Shown piece by piece: positions 25,434 to 33,700 of a DNA stretch of 57,926 nucleotides; position 1 is the stretch's first letter; each line of letters begins with the position of its first letter. Both the position numbers and the translations under genes were made by a program. The notes beneath the pieces were generated by a model. It was given only the letters and a program-made list of their open reading frames with translations, had not been told where the DNA came from and made no database searches. The stretch comes from Streptomyces muensis (GTDB lineage Bacteria; Actinomycetota; Actinomycetes; Streptomycetales; Streptomycetaceae), in contig NZ_JAKEIP010000029.1 of the NCBI RefSeq assembly GCF_021474425.1, positions 1 through 57,926 of the forward strand, read 5' to 3'.

Positions 25434-28400
25434 ATGCCGTACATCGCACGCGCCCGTGATCGCGTGAGACGCCGGGCGGGCCGACTCGCCGGGCTGACCG
25501 CCGCGTCGTTGCTGCTGGGGCTCGCCGGCCCCGCCCTTCCCGCGCAGGCCGCCGACCCGGTCGAGGCGGCCGAGGTCACCGATGGTCTCGCCCTCTGGTA
25601 CAAGCTCGACGCCAGCTCCGGCAGCACGGTGACCGACGCCTCCGGCCACGGCCGGGACGCCACGGTGAACGGCACCGCGGACTGGTCGAGCACCGGCGAG
25701 GGGCTCGCCTTCAACGGTTCGGACACCTACGTCAAGGTGCCGGACGACGTCATGAAGGGCATGAACGCGATCACCGTCTCGCTGGACGTGCGGCTCGACT
25801 CCGCGCAGAGCACGCCGTACTTCCTCTACGGCTTCGGCAACTCCAGCGGCGGCAACGGCAACGGCTACCTCTTCACCACCGGCAACTCCCTGCGCACGTC
25901 CATCGCCAGCGGCAACTGGTCGACCGAGCAGACCACCAAGCCCGCCGACTCCCACAACCTCACCCGCGCGGTCTGGAAGCACCTCACCTACACCCAGACC
26001 GGCACCACGGGCGTGCTGTACGAGGACGGCGTCGAGGTCGGCCGCAACACGGCCGTTAGCATCACCCCGGGCTCGATCGGCTCCGGCACCACCACCGCCA
26101 ACTACATAGGCAAGTCCGTCTACTCGGGCGACAAGCTCTTCAAGGGCCGCATCCGCGACTTCCGGGTCTACGACCGCGCCCTCGCCGGCTCCGAGGTCGA
26201 GCAGCTCGCCCTGCCCGTCGCCACCCAGGGCGTCGCCGACGACAAGGCCGCGCTGAGCCTCGGTGACACCAGCGCCGTCACGGCCGACCTCGACCTGCCG
26301 AGGACCGGCACGGCGGGCGGCTCCTCGATCAGCTGGGCCAGCGACGCGCCGTCCGTGGTGTCGGACACCGGCAAGGTGACCCGCCCGGCCGCCGGCCAGC
26401 CCGACGGCCACGCCACACTCACGGCCACCCTGAAGAAGGGCACCGTCACCGACACCAGGACCTTCGAGGTCACGGTGCTCCCCGACTTCGACGACGGGAC
26501 GGCCACCGAGCAGGCCGCCCAGGCCCTCACCGTCCACAACCTCGACGACGTACGCGGCAACCTGACCCTCCCGACCACCGGCTCCTACGGCACCGAGGTC
26601 ACCTGGTCCTCCGCGAAGCCGGACGTCGTCTCCGGCGACGGTGTCGTCCACCGCCCCGCGCACGGCGACGGCGCCACGACGGTCGAGCTGACCGCCACCG
26701 TCAGCAAGGGAGAGGCGAAGGCGACCCGAGTCTTCACCGCGAAGGTCCCCGAACTGCCGAAGGACGAGGCTCTCAAGGGCTACATGTTCAGCTACTTCAC
26801 CGGCGAGGGCACGGCGGACGGCGAGCAGCTCTACGCCGCGCTCAGCAAGGGCAACGACCCGCTCAAGTGGCGGGAGCTGAACGACGGCAAGCCCGTCCTG
26901 ACCTCCACGCTCGGTGAGAAGGGCCTGCGCGACCCGTTCATCATCCGCTCCCCCGAGGGCGACAAGTTCTACCAGATCGCCACGGACCTGAGGATCTACG
27001 GCAACGGCGACTGGGACGCCTCCCAGCGCACCGGCAGCAAGTCCATCATGGTGTGGGAGTCCACCGACCTCGTCCACTGGACGAACCAGCGCCTGGTCAA
27101 GGTCTCCCCGGACAGCGCGGGCAACACCTGGGCGCCGGAGGCGTTCTACGACGCCCAGCGCGGTGAGTACGTCGTGTTCTGGGCGTCGAAGCTGTACGAC
27201 AACGAGGCGCACTCCGGCGACACGTACAACCGCATGATGTACGCGACCACCCGCGACTTCTACACCTTCAGCGAGCCCAAGGTCTGGATCGACCGGGGCT
27301 ACTCGGTCATCGACTCCACGGTGATCCAGCACGACGGCACGTACTTCCGCCTCTCCAAGGACGAGCGGAACAACACCTCCTCCACCCCCAACAGCAAGTT
27401 CATCTTCGAGGAGAAGAGCGACTCCCTGCTGGACCTGTCCTGGGACGCCGTCGCCGAGGGCATCGGCAAGGGCGCGATGAACGCCGCCGAGGGGCCGCTG
27501 GTGTTCAAGTCGAACACCGAGGACAAGTGGTACGCGTTCCTCGACGAGTTCGGCGGCCGCGGCTACATCCCCTTCGAGACGACCGACCTCGCCTCCGGCA
27601 CCTGGACCCCGTCCACCGGCTACGACCTCCCGGCCAAGCCCCGCCACGGCACGGTGCTGCCGGTGACGCAGGCCGAGTACGACCGGTTGCTGCGCGCCTA
27701 CCAGCCGGACCAGCTGGTGACGGGCGTCGAGGACGTGACGGTGAAGACGCGGATCGGTGAGGCCCCGGTCCTCCCGGCCACCGTGATCGCCGAGTACGCC
27801 GACGGCGTCAAGCGTCCCGTCTCCGTCACCTGGGAGGACGTCCCCGCGTCGAAGTACGCGCAGGCCGGCGCCTTCACCGTGACCGGCAGCCTGCCCGACG
27901 GCACCGCGCTGCCCGTACGCGCCGAGGTCACCGTCTCGGCGGAGGGCCCGGACGTCCCGGCCGACCTGCTCCTCCAGTACGACTTCGACGAGACGGGCGG
28001 CAACATCGCCCGCGACACCAGCGGTCACGGCTACCACGGCACCTACGTCCGTACGCCCGACTTCGGCACCGGAGTCGACGGCGGCTCGTTCAGGATGTCC
28101 GGCGCCTCCGACTCGCCGTATGTGAAGATCCCGAACGGCGTGCTGAAGAACGCCGACAGCGTCACCGTCTCGACGTACGCCAAGTGGAAGGGCGGGGACA
28201 ACTTCCAGTGGCTGTTCGGCCTCGGCCCCGACAGCAACAAATACCTGTTCGCAACGCCCTCCAACGGCGGCTCCAGCCTCTACTCGGCGATCACCAAGGC
28301 GAGTTGGTCGGCGGAGTCCAAGCTGACGGCCGGCTCACGGCTCACGCCCGGTGAGTGGCGGCACGTCACCGTCACCCTCGACGGCACGACCGGCACGATG

Positions 28401-30653
28401 GTCCTCTACGTGGACGGCATCGAGGCCGCCCGCACGACGACGACGATCAAGCCGTCCGAGCTGTACGACGCGAACAAGGAATACTCCGGCTACATCGGCC
28501 GGTCCCTGTACGCGGCCGACCCGTACTTCGGCGGCGAGGTCGACGACTTCCGCGTCTACGACCGGGCCCTGACGGCCGCCGAGGTCATGGAGCTCAGCGG
28601 CAACACGGCGGGCATCGCGAAGGCCACGCACCCGGCGCTGAAGGTCGACGCGCTCATCGACAACTCCGGCGGCACGATCACGCTGCCGATGAAGGAGGGC
28701 ACCGATCTCACCGCGCTCGCCCCGGAGTTCACCCTCGCCCACGGCGCCGCGATCAGCCCCGCCTCCGGCAGCGTGCAGGACTTCAGCAAGCCGGTGACGT
28801 ACGAGGTGACCGGCTCCGACGGCAAGAAGCGCAGCTGGACGGTCTCGGCGCTGATCATGAGGAGCCCGGTGCTGCCGGGGCTCAACGCCGACCCGAACAT
28901 CGTGCGGTTCGGCGACACCTTCTACCTGTACCCGACCACCGACGGCTTCGAGGGCTGGAGCGGTACGCAGTTCAAGGCGTACTCGTCCACGGACCTGGTC
29001 CACTGGAAGGACCACGGCGTCATCCTCGACCTGGGTCCTGACGTGTCCTGGGCGGACAGCAGGGTGTGGGCGCCGGCGATGGCCGAGAAGGACGGGAAGT
29101 ACTACTTCTACTTCTGCGCCGACGCCAACATCGGTGTCGCGGTGTCCGACTCGCCGACGGGGCCGTTCAAGGACGCGCTGGGCAGGCCGCTGCTCAAGGC
29201 GGGCCAGTACAGCGGCCAGATGATCGACCCGGCGGTGTTCACCGACGACGACGGACAGGCGTATCTGTACTGGGGCAACGGGCACGCGTACGTGGCGCCC
29301 CTGAACGCCGACATGACCTCGATCGACACCTCGAAGGTCAAGGACATCACCCCGAGCGGGTACAACGAGGGCACCTTCGTCGTCAAGCGCAAGGGCACCT
29401 ACTACTTCATGTGGTCGGAGAACGACACCCGGGACGAGAACTACCGCGTCGCCTACGCGACCGGCCCCTCCCCCACCGGCCCGTGGACCAAGCACGGTGT
29501 GATCCTGGAGAAGGACCTCTCCCTCGGCATCAAGGGCCCTGGCCACCACTCGGTCGTCCACGTCCCGAACACCGACGACTGGTACATCGCCTACCACCGG
29601 TTCGCCATCCCCGGCGGCGACGGCACCCATCGTGAAACGACCGTCGACAAGCTGGAGTTCGACGCCGACGGCCTGATCAAGAAGGTCGTGCCCACGCTCA
29701 CCGGCATCGACCCGGTGACCGTCGTGCACGCCGGTGCGGACGGCAGCGGGAAGGAAGGCGACGCCATCCCGCTGAACGGCACCGTCTCCGGTGCGGGCGG
29801 CCCGAAGTGGACGGTCGAGGCCGGCGCGCCCTGCACGGTCGCCGACCCCGAGGCCGCCCGGACCACGATCACCTGCGCCGACGACGGCACCTACGAGGTC
29901 ACCCTGACCGGCGGTCGCAGCAGCGACACGGCCACCGTCGACGTCACCAACGCGGCCCCGGCGATCACCTCGGCCACCGGCCCGAAGACCGCCGTGCCGG
30001 TCCGCCAGCGCGCCACGGTCACCGCAGACTTCGGCGACGCGGGCGCCCGGGACTCCCACACCTGCACGGTCGACTGGAAGGACGGCACCGACCCGGCCAA
30101 CGGCAAGATCATGGGCGGCGTGTGCCGCGCCGAACACGTCTACACCAAGGCCGGCATCCACCGTCCGGTGGTCGAGGTCACCGACGACGACGGCGCCTCG
30201 GACAGCACCACGCTCGCCGAGCTGATCGTCTTCGACCGCGGCGCGGGTCCCGCGCTCGGCGCCGGTGTGATCACCTCCACGGCCGGCGCCTACCCGGCCA
30301 GGCCGGCTGTCTCCGGCAAGGCGGCCTTCTCCTTCGCCGTCGCGTACGGCTGGAGCGCCGCCGTCCCCACGGGCAAGGCCACCTTCGACTTCGGGCCGGC
30401 CAAGCTGAAGTTCCGCTCCACCGGCTCCGACTGGCTGGTGGTCACCGGCTCCCAGGCGGTCTACCAGGGCTCCGGGACCGTCAACGGCAGCGGCGGCTAC
30501 GGCTTCCGGATCACGGGGACCGACGGCCCGGACACCTTCCGTATCAAGATCTGGAAGAAGTCCACCGGTGACGTCGTCTACGACAACCTCACCGGCGCGC
30601 GGACGACGGGCGTCATCAAGGTCGGCGGCACCCCCGGAGGACGTGAGGGATAA
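25434..30653 (+). CDS. Very large secreted enzyme with two GH43 domains and two LamG-like domains
   Basis: A 1739-residue protein. Order: signal peptide (1-39, cut after AQA), LamG-like (about 45-265), two atrophied Ig-like repeats (about 270-440), GH43 domain 1 (about 445-760, LRDPFIIRS near residue 500, NTWAPEAFYD, IDSTVIQHDG), Ig-like segment (about 765-860), LamG-like 2 (about 865-1065), linker domain, GH43 domain 2 (about 1145-1420, LNADPNIVRF, RVWAPAM, IDPAVFTDDDG, YNEGTFVVKR), PKD-like region (about 1425-1600) and a beta-rich end. LamG domains likely bind carbohydrate. Domain 2 resembles xylosidase/arabinofuranosidase; domain 1 is more distant. The two may cleave different linkages of one polymer. 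ATG 25434 gives a proper signal peptide; the ribosome site (CAGGGAAA) is weak. Confidence 0.88.
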   Translation: MPYIARARDRVRRRAGRLAGLTAASLLLGLAGPALPAQAADPVEAAEVTDGLALWYKLDASSGSTVTDASGHGRDATVNGTADWSSTGEGLAFNGSDTYVKVPDDVMKGMNAITVSLDVRLDSAQSTPYFLYGFGNSSGGNGNGYLFTTGNSLRTSIASGNWSTEQTTKPADSHNLTRAVWKHLTYTQTGTTGVLYEDGVEVGRNTAVSITPGSIGSGTTTANYIGKSVYSGDKLFKGRIRDFRVYDRALAGSEVEQLALPVATQGVADDKAALSLGDTSAVTADLDLPRTGTAGGSSISWASDAPSVVSDTGKVTRPAAGQPDGHATLTATLKKGTVTDTRTFEVTVLPDFDDGTATEQAAQALTVHNLDDVRGNLTLPTTGSYGTEVTWSSAKPDVVSGDGVVHRPAHGDGATTVELTATVSKGEAKATRVFTAKVPELPKDEALKGYMFSYFTGEGTADGEQLYAALSKGNDPLKWRELNDGKPVLTSTLGEKGLRDPFIIRSPEGDKFYQIATDLRIYGNGDWDASQRTGSKSIMVWESTDLVHWTNQRLVKVSPDSAGNTWAPEAFYDAQRGEYVVFWASKLYDNEAHSGDTYNRMMYATTRDFYTFSEPKVWIDRGYSVIDSTVIQHDGTYFRLSKDERNNTSSTPNSKFIFEEKSDSLLDLSWDAVAEGIGKGAMNAAEGPLVFKSNTEDKWYAFLDEFGGRGYIPFETTDLASGTWTPSTGYDLPAKPRHGTVLPVTQAEYDRLLRAYQPDQLVTGVEDVTVKTRIGEAPVLPATVIAEYADGVKRPVSVTWEDVPASKYAQAGAFTVTGSLPDGTALPVRAEVTVSAEGPDVPADLLLQYDFDETGGNIARDTSGHGYHGTYVRTPDFGTGVDGGSFRMSGASDSPYVKIPNGVLKNADSVTVSTYAKWKGGDNFQWLFGLGPDSNKYLFATPSNGGSSLYSAITKASWSAESKLTAGSRLTPGEWRHVTVTLDGTTGTMVLYVDGIEAARTTTTIKPSELYDANKEYSGYIGRSLYAADPYFGGEVDDFRVYDRALTAAEVMELSGNTAGIAKATHPALKVDALIDNSGGTITLPMKEGTDLTALAPEFTLAHGAAISPASGSVQDFSKPVTYEVTGSDGKKRSWTVSALIMRSPVLPGLNADPNIVRFGDTFYLYPTTDGFEGWSGTQFKAYSSTDLVHWKDHGVILDLGPDVSWADSRVWAPAMAEKDGKYYFYFCADANIGVAVSDSPTGPFKDALGRPLLKAGQYSGQMIDPAVFTDDDGQAYLYWGNGHAYVAPLNADMTSIDTSKVKDITPSGYNEGTFVVKRKGTYYFMWSENDTRDENYRVAYATGPSPTGPWTKHGVILEKDLSLGIKGPGHHSVVHVPNTDDWYIAYHRFAIPGGDGTHRETTVDKLEFDADGLIKKVVPTLTGIDPVTVVHAGADGSGKEGDAIPLNGTVSGAGGPKWTVEAGAPCTVADPEAARTTITCADDGTYEVTLTGGRSSDTATVDVTNAAPAITSATGPKTAVPVRQRATVTADFGDAGARDSHTCTVDWKDGTDPANGKIMGGVCRAEHVYTKAGIHRPVVEVTDDDGASDSTTLAELIVFDRGAGPALGAGVITSTAGAYPARPAVSGKAAFSFAVAYGWSAAVPTGKATFDFGPAKLKFRSTGSDWLVVTGSQAVYQGSGTVNGSGGYGFRITGTDGPDTFRIKIWKKSTGDVVYDNLTGARTTGVIKVGGTPGGREG

Positions 30654-30669
30654 CCCTTAGCCCTGCTCA

Positions 30670-30761
30670 GGAACGTTCCCTGGTGCGTCCCTGATTCCGG
30701 TCCTGAACGGTTGTGGCCACCCTCGGCTCGCTGTGAAGCTCGTCGAGGAGTGGCCACTCCT
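30670..30761. promoter_or_regulatory. Two palindromes upstream of the secreted peptidase gene
   Basis: GGAACGTTCC (30670-30679) is a perfect 10-base palindrome just after the GH43 gene. AGGAGTGGCCACTCCT (30746-30761) is a perfect 16-base palindrome 45 bases before the peptidase start. Either could be an operator; no regulator gene lies next to them. Confidence 0.4.
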
Positions 30762-30806
30762 GTGTTCCGTGGTCCGAGAAGTATCAGGAGTACCAGGAGG
30801 AACTCT

Positions 30807-32354
30807 GTGCAACCGTTGACGAAGGCGCTCACCGGGGCGCTCACCGCCGGAGTGCTGGCGGTCGGCGCACTGGTGGCCGGCCCGGGCGTGGCGGACGCCG
30901 GCACGCCGGACCGCTTATCCGCCGGCCCCTCGGCGACGCCCGCCGCCAGGATCGACTGGAAGCCGTGCCCCGACCATCCCACGGCCGAGTGCGGCACCCT
31001 CAGGCTGCCCGTCGACTGGTCCGACCCGGCGGGCGAGAAGTTCGACATGGCGGTGGCGCGGCGCAAGGCGACCGACCCGGACCGTCGGGTCGGCGCGCTC
31101 CTGGTCAATCCGGGCGGGCCCGGCGACCCGGGGGTGGACTTCACCCTCACCCGCGCGCCCGGCCAGTTCAGCGAGGAACTCCAGGCCAGGTTCGACATCG
31201 TCGGCTTCGACCCTCGCGGTGTCGGGCTCAGCCAGCCGGTGAAGTGCTCGACGGAACTGCTGGGCCGGGCGCCGTCCCCGTACCCCCGCGACCAGGCGGA
31301 GTTCGACCGACTGGCGGCCTACAACCGGGAGTTGCGCGAGGACTGCCGACGGCACAGCGGCCCGATCTTCGACCACGCCGACACACTGGGCGTCGTCCGG
31401 GACATGGAGGCCCTGCGCAGGGCACTGGGCGAGGAGAAGCTCAACTACTTCGGCCACTCCTACGGCACGCTGATCGGCGAGCAGTACGCGGAGCTGTACG
31501 GCGACCGGATCCGTGCCATGGCCCTGACCGCGAACATCGACCACAGCCTGGGCACCCGCGACTTCATGGTCTCCTCCGCGGTCGCCGCCGAGGACTCCTT
31601 CCACCAGTTCGTCAAGTGGTGCGAACGCTCGCCGTCCTGCGCACTGCACGGCCGGGACGTCACCGCCGTCTGGGACCGTCTGCTCGCCCGGGCCGACCGG
31701 GGCGAGATCCGGGATCCGGAGAACCCCGGCCGGACGCTCTCCGGGAACGACATCAGCTTCTTCGCCTTCCGGTACAAGTTCTACGGCCCGGACTACGACG
31801 AGCTCGCCGACTATGTGGCCGCACTCGAAGCGCGGACGGGGCGGAGTTCCCGCGTCGAACCACAGCCGGGAGCATCGGGGGCGGCGCCCGCCGCCGATGA
31901 CAGCGAGCAGCGGACCACGGCCCAACCCTTCGCCGCGGTGTTCTGCCAGGACTGGCGCATCCGGCCCAAGGACTACAAGGAGTTCGCCCGGCTGACGGCG
32001 GCCGAGCTGCGGGCGGCGCCGCACATGCGCGGCTCACCGCGTGTCCACGCCGCGATGGCCGGATGTGTCGGCTGGCCTGACGAGGTGAACAACCCGCAGC
32101 ACCGTCTGCGCATCACCGGAGCCCCGGAGATCCTCATGCTGCACTCCCGCCACGACCCGGCGAACAACTACGCGTGGGCGACCAACGTGCACCGGCAGAC
32201 CCGCGACACGACGGTGCTGCTGACGTACGAGGGCGCGGGGCACAGCGTCTACGGACGCGGTGACTGCACCCGAGGAGCGGTGGACGACTACCTCATAGGC
32301 CTGAAGGTTCCCGAGGACGGCAGCAGCTGCCCGGCGGTCGATCCGGGCGCCTGA
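30807..32354 (+). CDS. Secreted alpha/beta-hydrolase, Tap/Slp-type tripeptidyl aminopeptidase
   Basis: A 515-residue exported protein with a signal peptide (about residues 1-32). Catalytic triad: Ser218 in GHSYGTLIG, Asp in HSRHDPANNY (near 450) and His in GAGHSVYG (near 480). NPGGPGDPGVDF (about 101-112) is the typical oxyanion loop of the Streptomyces Tap/SlpD/SlpE peptidases, and the C-terminal TAP-like domain is present. It would remove N-terminal tripeptides from extracellular proteins. GTG 30807 has AGGAGGAA upstream. Codon 37 (30915-30917) is TTA, so translation should require the bldA leucyl-tRNA and be limited to later development. Confidence 0.9.
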   Translation: MQPLTKALTGALTAGVLAVGALVAGPGVADAGTPDRLSAGPSATPAARIDWKPCPDHPTAECGTLRLPVDWSDPAGEKFDMAVARRKATDPDRRVGALLVNPGGPGDPGVDFTLTRAPGQFSEELQARFDIVGFDPRGVGLSQPVKCSTELLGRAPSPYPRDQAEFDRLAAYNRELREDCRRHSGPIFDHADTLGVVRDMEALRRALGEEKLNYFGHSYGTLIGEQYAELYGDRIRAMALTANIDHSLGTRDFMVSSAVAAEDSFHQFVKWCERSPSCALHGRDVTAVWDRLLARADRGEIRDPENPGRTLSGNDISFFAFRYKFYGPDYDELADYVAALEARTGRSSRVEPQPGASGAAPAADDSEQRTTAQPFAAVFCQDWRIRPKDYKEFARLTAAELRAAPHMRGSPRVHAAMAGCVGWPDEVNNPQHRLRITGAPEILMLHSRHDPANNYAWATNVHRQTRDTTVLLTYEGAGHSVYGRGDCTRGAVDDYLIGLKVPEDGSSCPAVDPGA

Positions 32355-32464
32355 CCCACCCGTGGGAGCGCCTCGTCGGCGGTGTTGAAACCGCGGTGAA
32401 ACCGAGCGGAAGCCGGCTCCCCGCACGCTTCGAGGCGTCTCCCACCACCGGAAAGGCCGCCATC

Positions 32465-33691
32465 ATGACCGACGCCCTGCACCTCACCCCCGAACTCGTC
32501 GAGGACCCCGTCCGCGGCTACGCCGACCTGCGTGCCCGCACCGACGTCGGCCATGCGGTCCTGCCGGGCCTGGACACCCCGGTGCGGCTGCTGACCCGCT
32601 TCGAGGACGTCCGGGCCGCGCTCACCGAACCGCGTCTGATCCGGGACCGCGGCGCCGTCCCCGGTGGCTCCGACATGCCGGACCCGCAGGCCGAGTTGCT
32701 GGCCCAGGGCTTGGAGGGCCTCCCCGCGGAGTACGTCCCGTACCTGTCGGGGCACCTGGCGCTGTTCGACGGCGACGAGCACACCCGGCGACGCGGCCCG
32801 CTCACCCGCGCCTTCACCGCCCGCCGGGTGTCCGCGCTGCGCCCCTTCGTGGAGAAGACCGCCCGCGACCTTCTCACGCTGCTCGCCGGGCGCGAACAGG
32901 CCGATCTGCTCGGCGAGTTCGCCTACCCGCTGTGCACGGCCGTGATCTGCGAGCTGGTCGGGGTCGACGCCGCCGACCAGGACCGGGTCTGCGGGTGGAT
33001 CCGGGACTTCGCGTACGGCGACGGCAGCGGGGTCGTCGAGGGGCTGGCCGGCATCGTGGAGTACACCAAGGACCTGGTCGCCCGGCGCCGCGCCGAGCCC
33101 GCCGACGACCTGGTCTCGGCGCTGCTGGCGGACGGCGGGCTGAGCGACGACGAGATCGTCACCGCCTTCTTCCTGCTCATCAACACCGGCATCACCCCGC
33201 CCGCCCTGTTCCTCGCCCACGGCGTCCTGGCCCTGTTCGACCACCCGGAGCAGCTGGAGCGGCTGCGCGCCGAGCCGGAGCTGCTGTCCCGCGCGGTGCC
33301 CGAGCTCCTGCGGTACGTCACGCTGGTGCGGATCGGCGCCACCCTGTACGCCACCGAGGACTTCGAGTTCGCCGGCACGCCGCTGAAGAAGGGCGAGGCG
33401 GTGACGGTCGGGCTGTTCGGCGCCGACCACGACCCCGCCGCGTACGAGGCTCCCGAACGGCTCGACATCACCAGGGAGTTCGGGCGCGGCGACGGTCATC
33501 TGGCCTTCGGGCACGGCCCGCACTACTGCATCGGCGCGGCGCTGGGCCGGGTCCTCACGTCCGTCGTGTTCGAGGAGCTGCTGGTGCGGCGGCCGTCGGC
33601 ACCGGAGCTGGCCGTGGACCGTGACGACGTCGAGTTCGGGCACTGGCCCGGCGACGGCTTCCACCTGGTGCGGTTGCCGGTGCGGCTCTGA
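32465..33691 (+). CDS. Cytochrome P450 with non-canonical I-helix
   Basis: A 408-residue soluble P450. Heme-binding loop FGHGPHYCIG with Cys355; ExxR is E280-R283 in PELLRYV; a PERLDITRE meander follows. The I-helix segment that normally reads AG(H/E)(E/D)T is TGITPP at 241-246: the acid is replaced by Thr and the conserved Thr by Pro. In ordinary P450s this acid/Thr pair delivers protons to oxygen, so the enzyme may use substrate-assisted proton transfer or peroxide, or may be a non-oxidative P450. ATG 32465 has GGAAAGG in front. Converges on the SARP gene with nine bases between. No ferredoxin gene is adjacent; the substrate is unknown. Confidence 0.9.
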   Translation: MTDALHLTPELVEDPVRGYADLRARTDVGHAVLPGLDTPVRLLTRFEDVRAALTEPRLIRDRGAVPGGSDMPDPQAELLAQGLEGLPAEYVPYLSGHLALFDGDEHTRRRGPLTRAFTARRVSALRPFVEKTARDLLTLLAGREQADLLGEFAYPLCTAVICELVGVDAADQDRVCGWIRDFAYGDGSGVVEGLAGIVEYTKDLVARRRAEPADDLVSALLADGGLSDDEIVTAFFLLINTGITPPALFLAHGVLALFDHPEQLERLRAEPELLSRAVPELLRYVTLVRIGATLYATEDFEFAGTPLKKGEAVTVGLFGADHDPAAYEAPERLDITREFGRGDGHLAFGHGPHYCIGAALGRVLTSVVFEELLVRRPSAPELAVDRDDVEFGHWPGDGFHLVRLPVRL

Positions 33692-33700
33692 GGCCCCGCC

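Noticed and set aside
25416..30161. Two long antisense frames over the tandem GH43 gene
   Set aside because: Val/Gly/Asp/Arg-rich shadow translation; the plus frame has signal peptide and GH43 and LamG domains.
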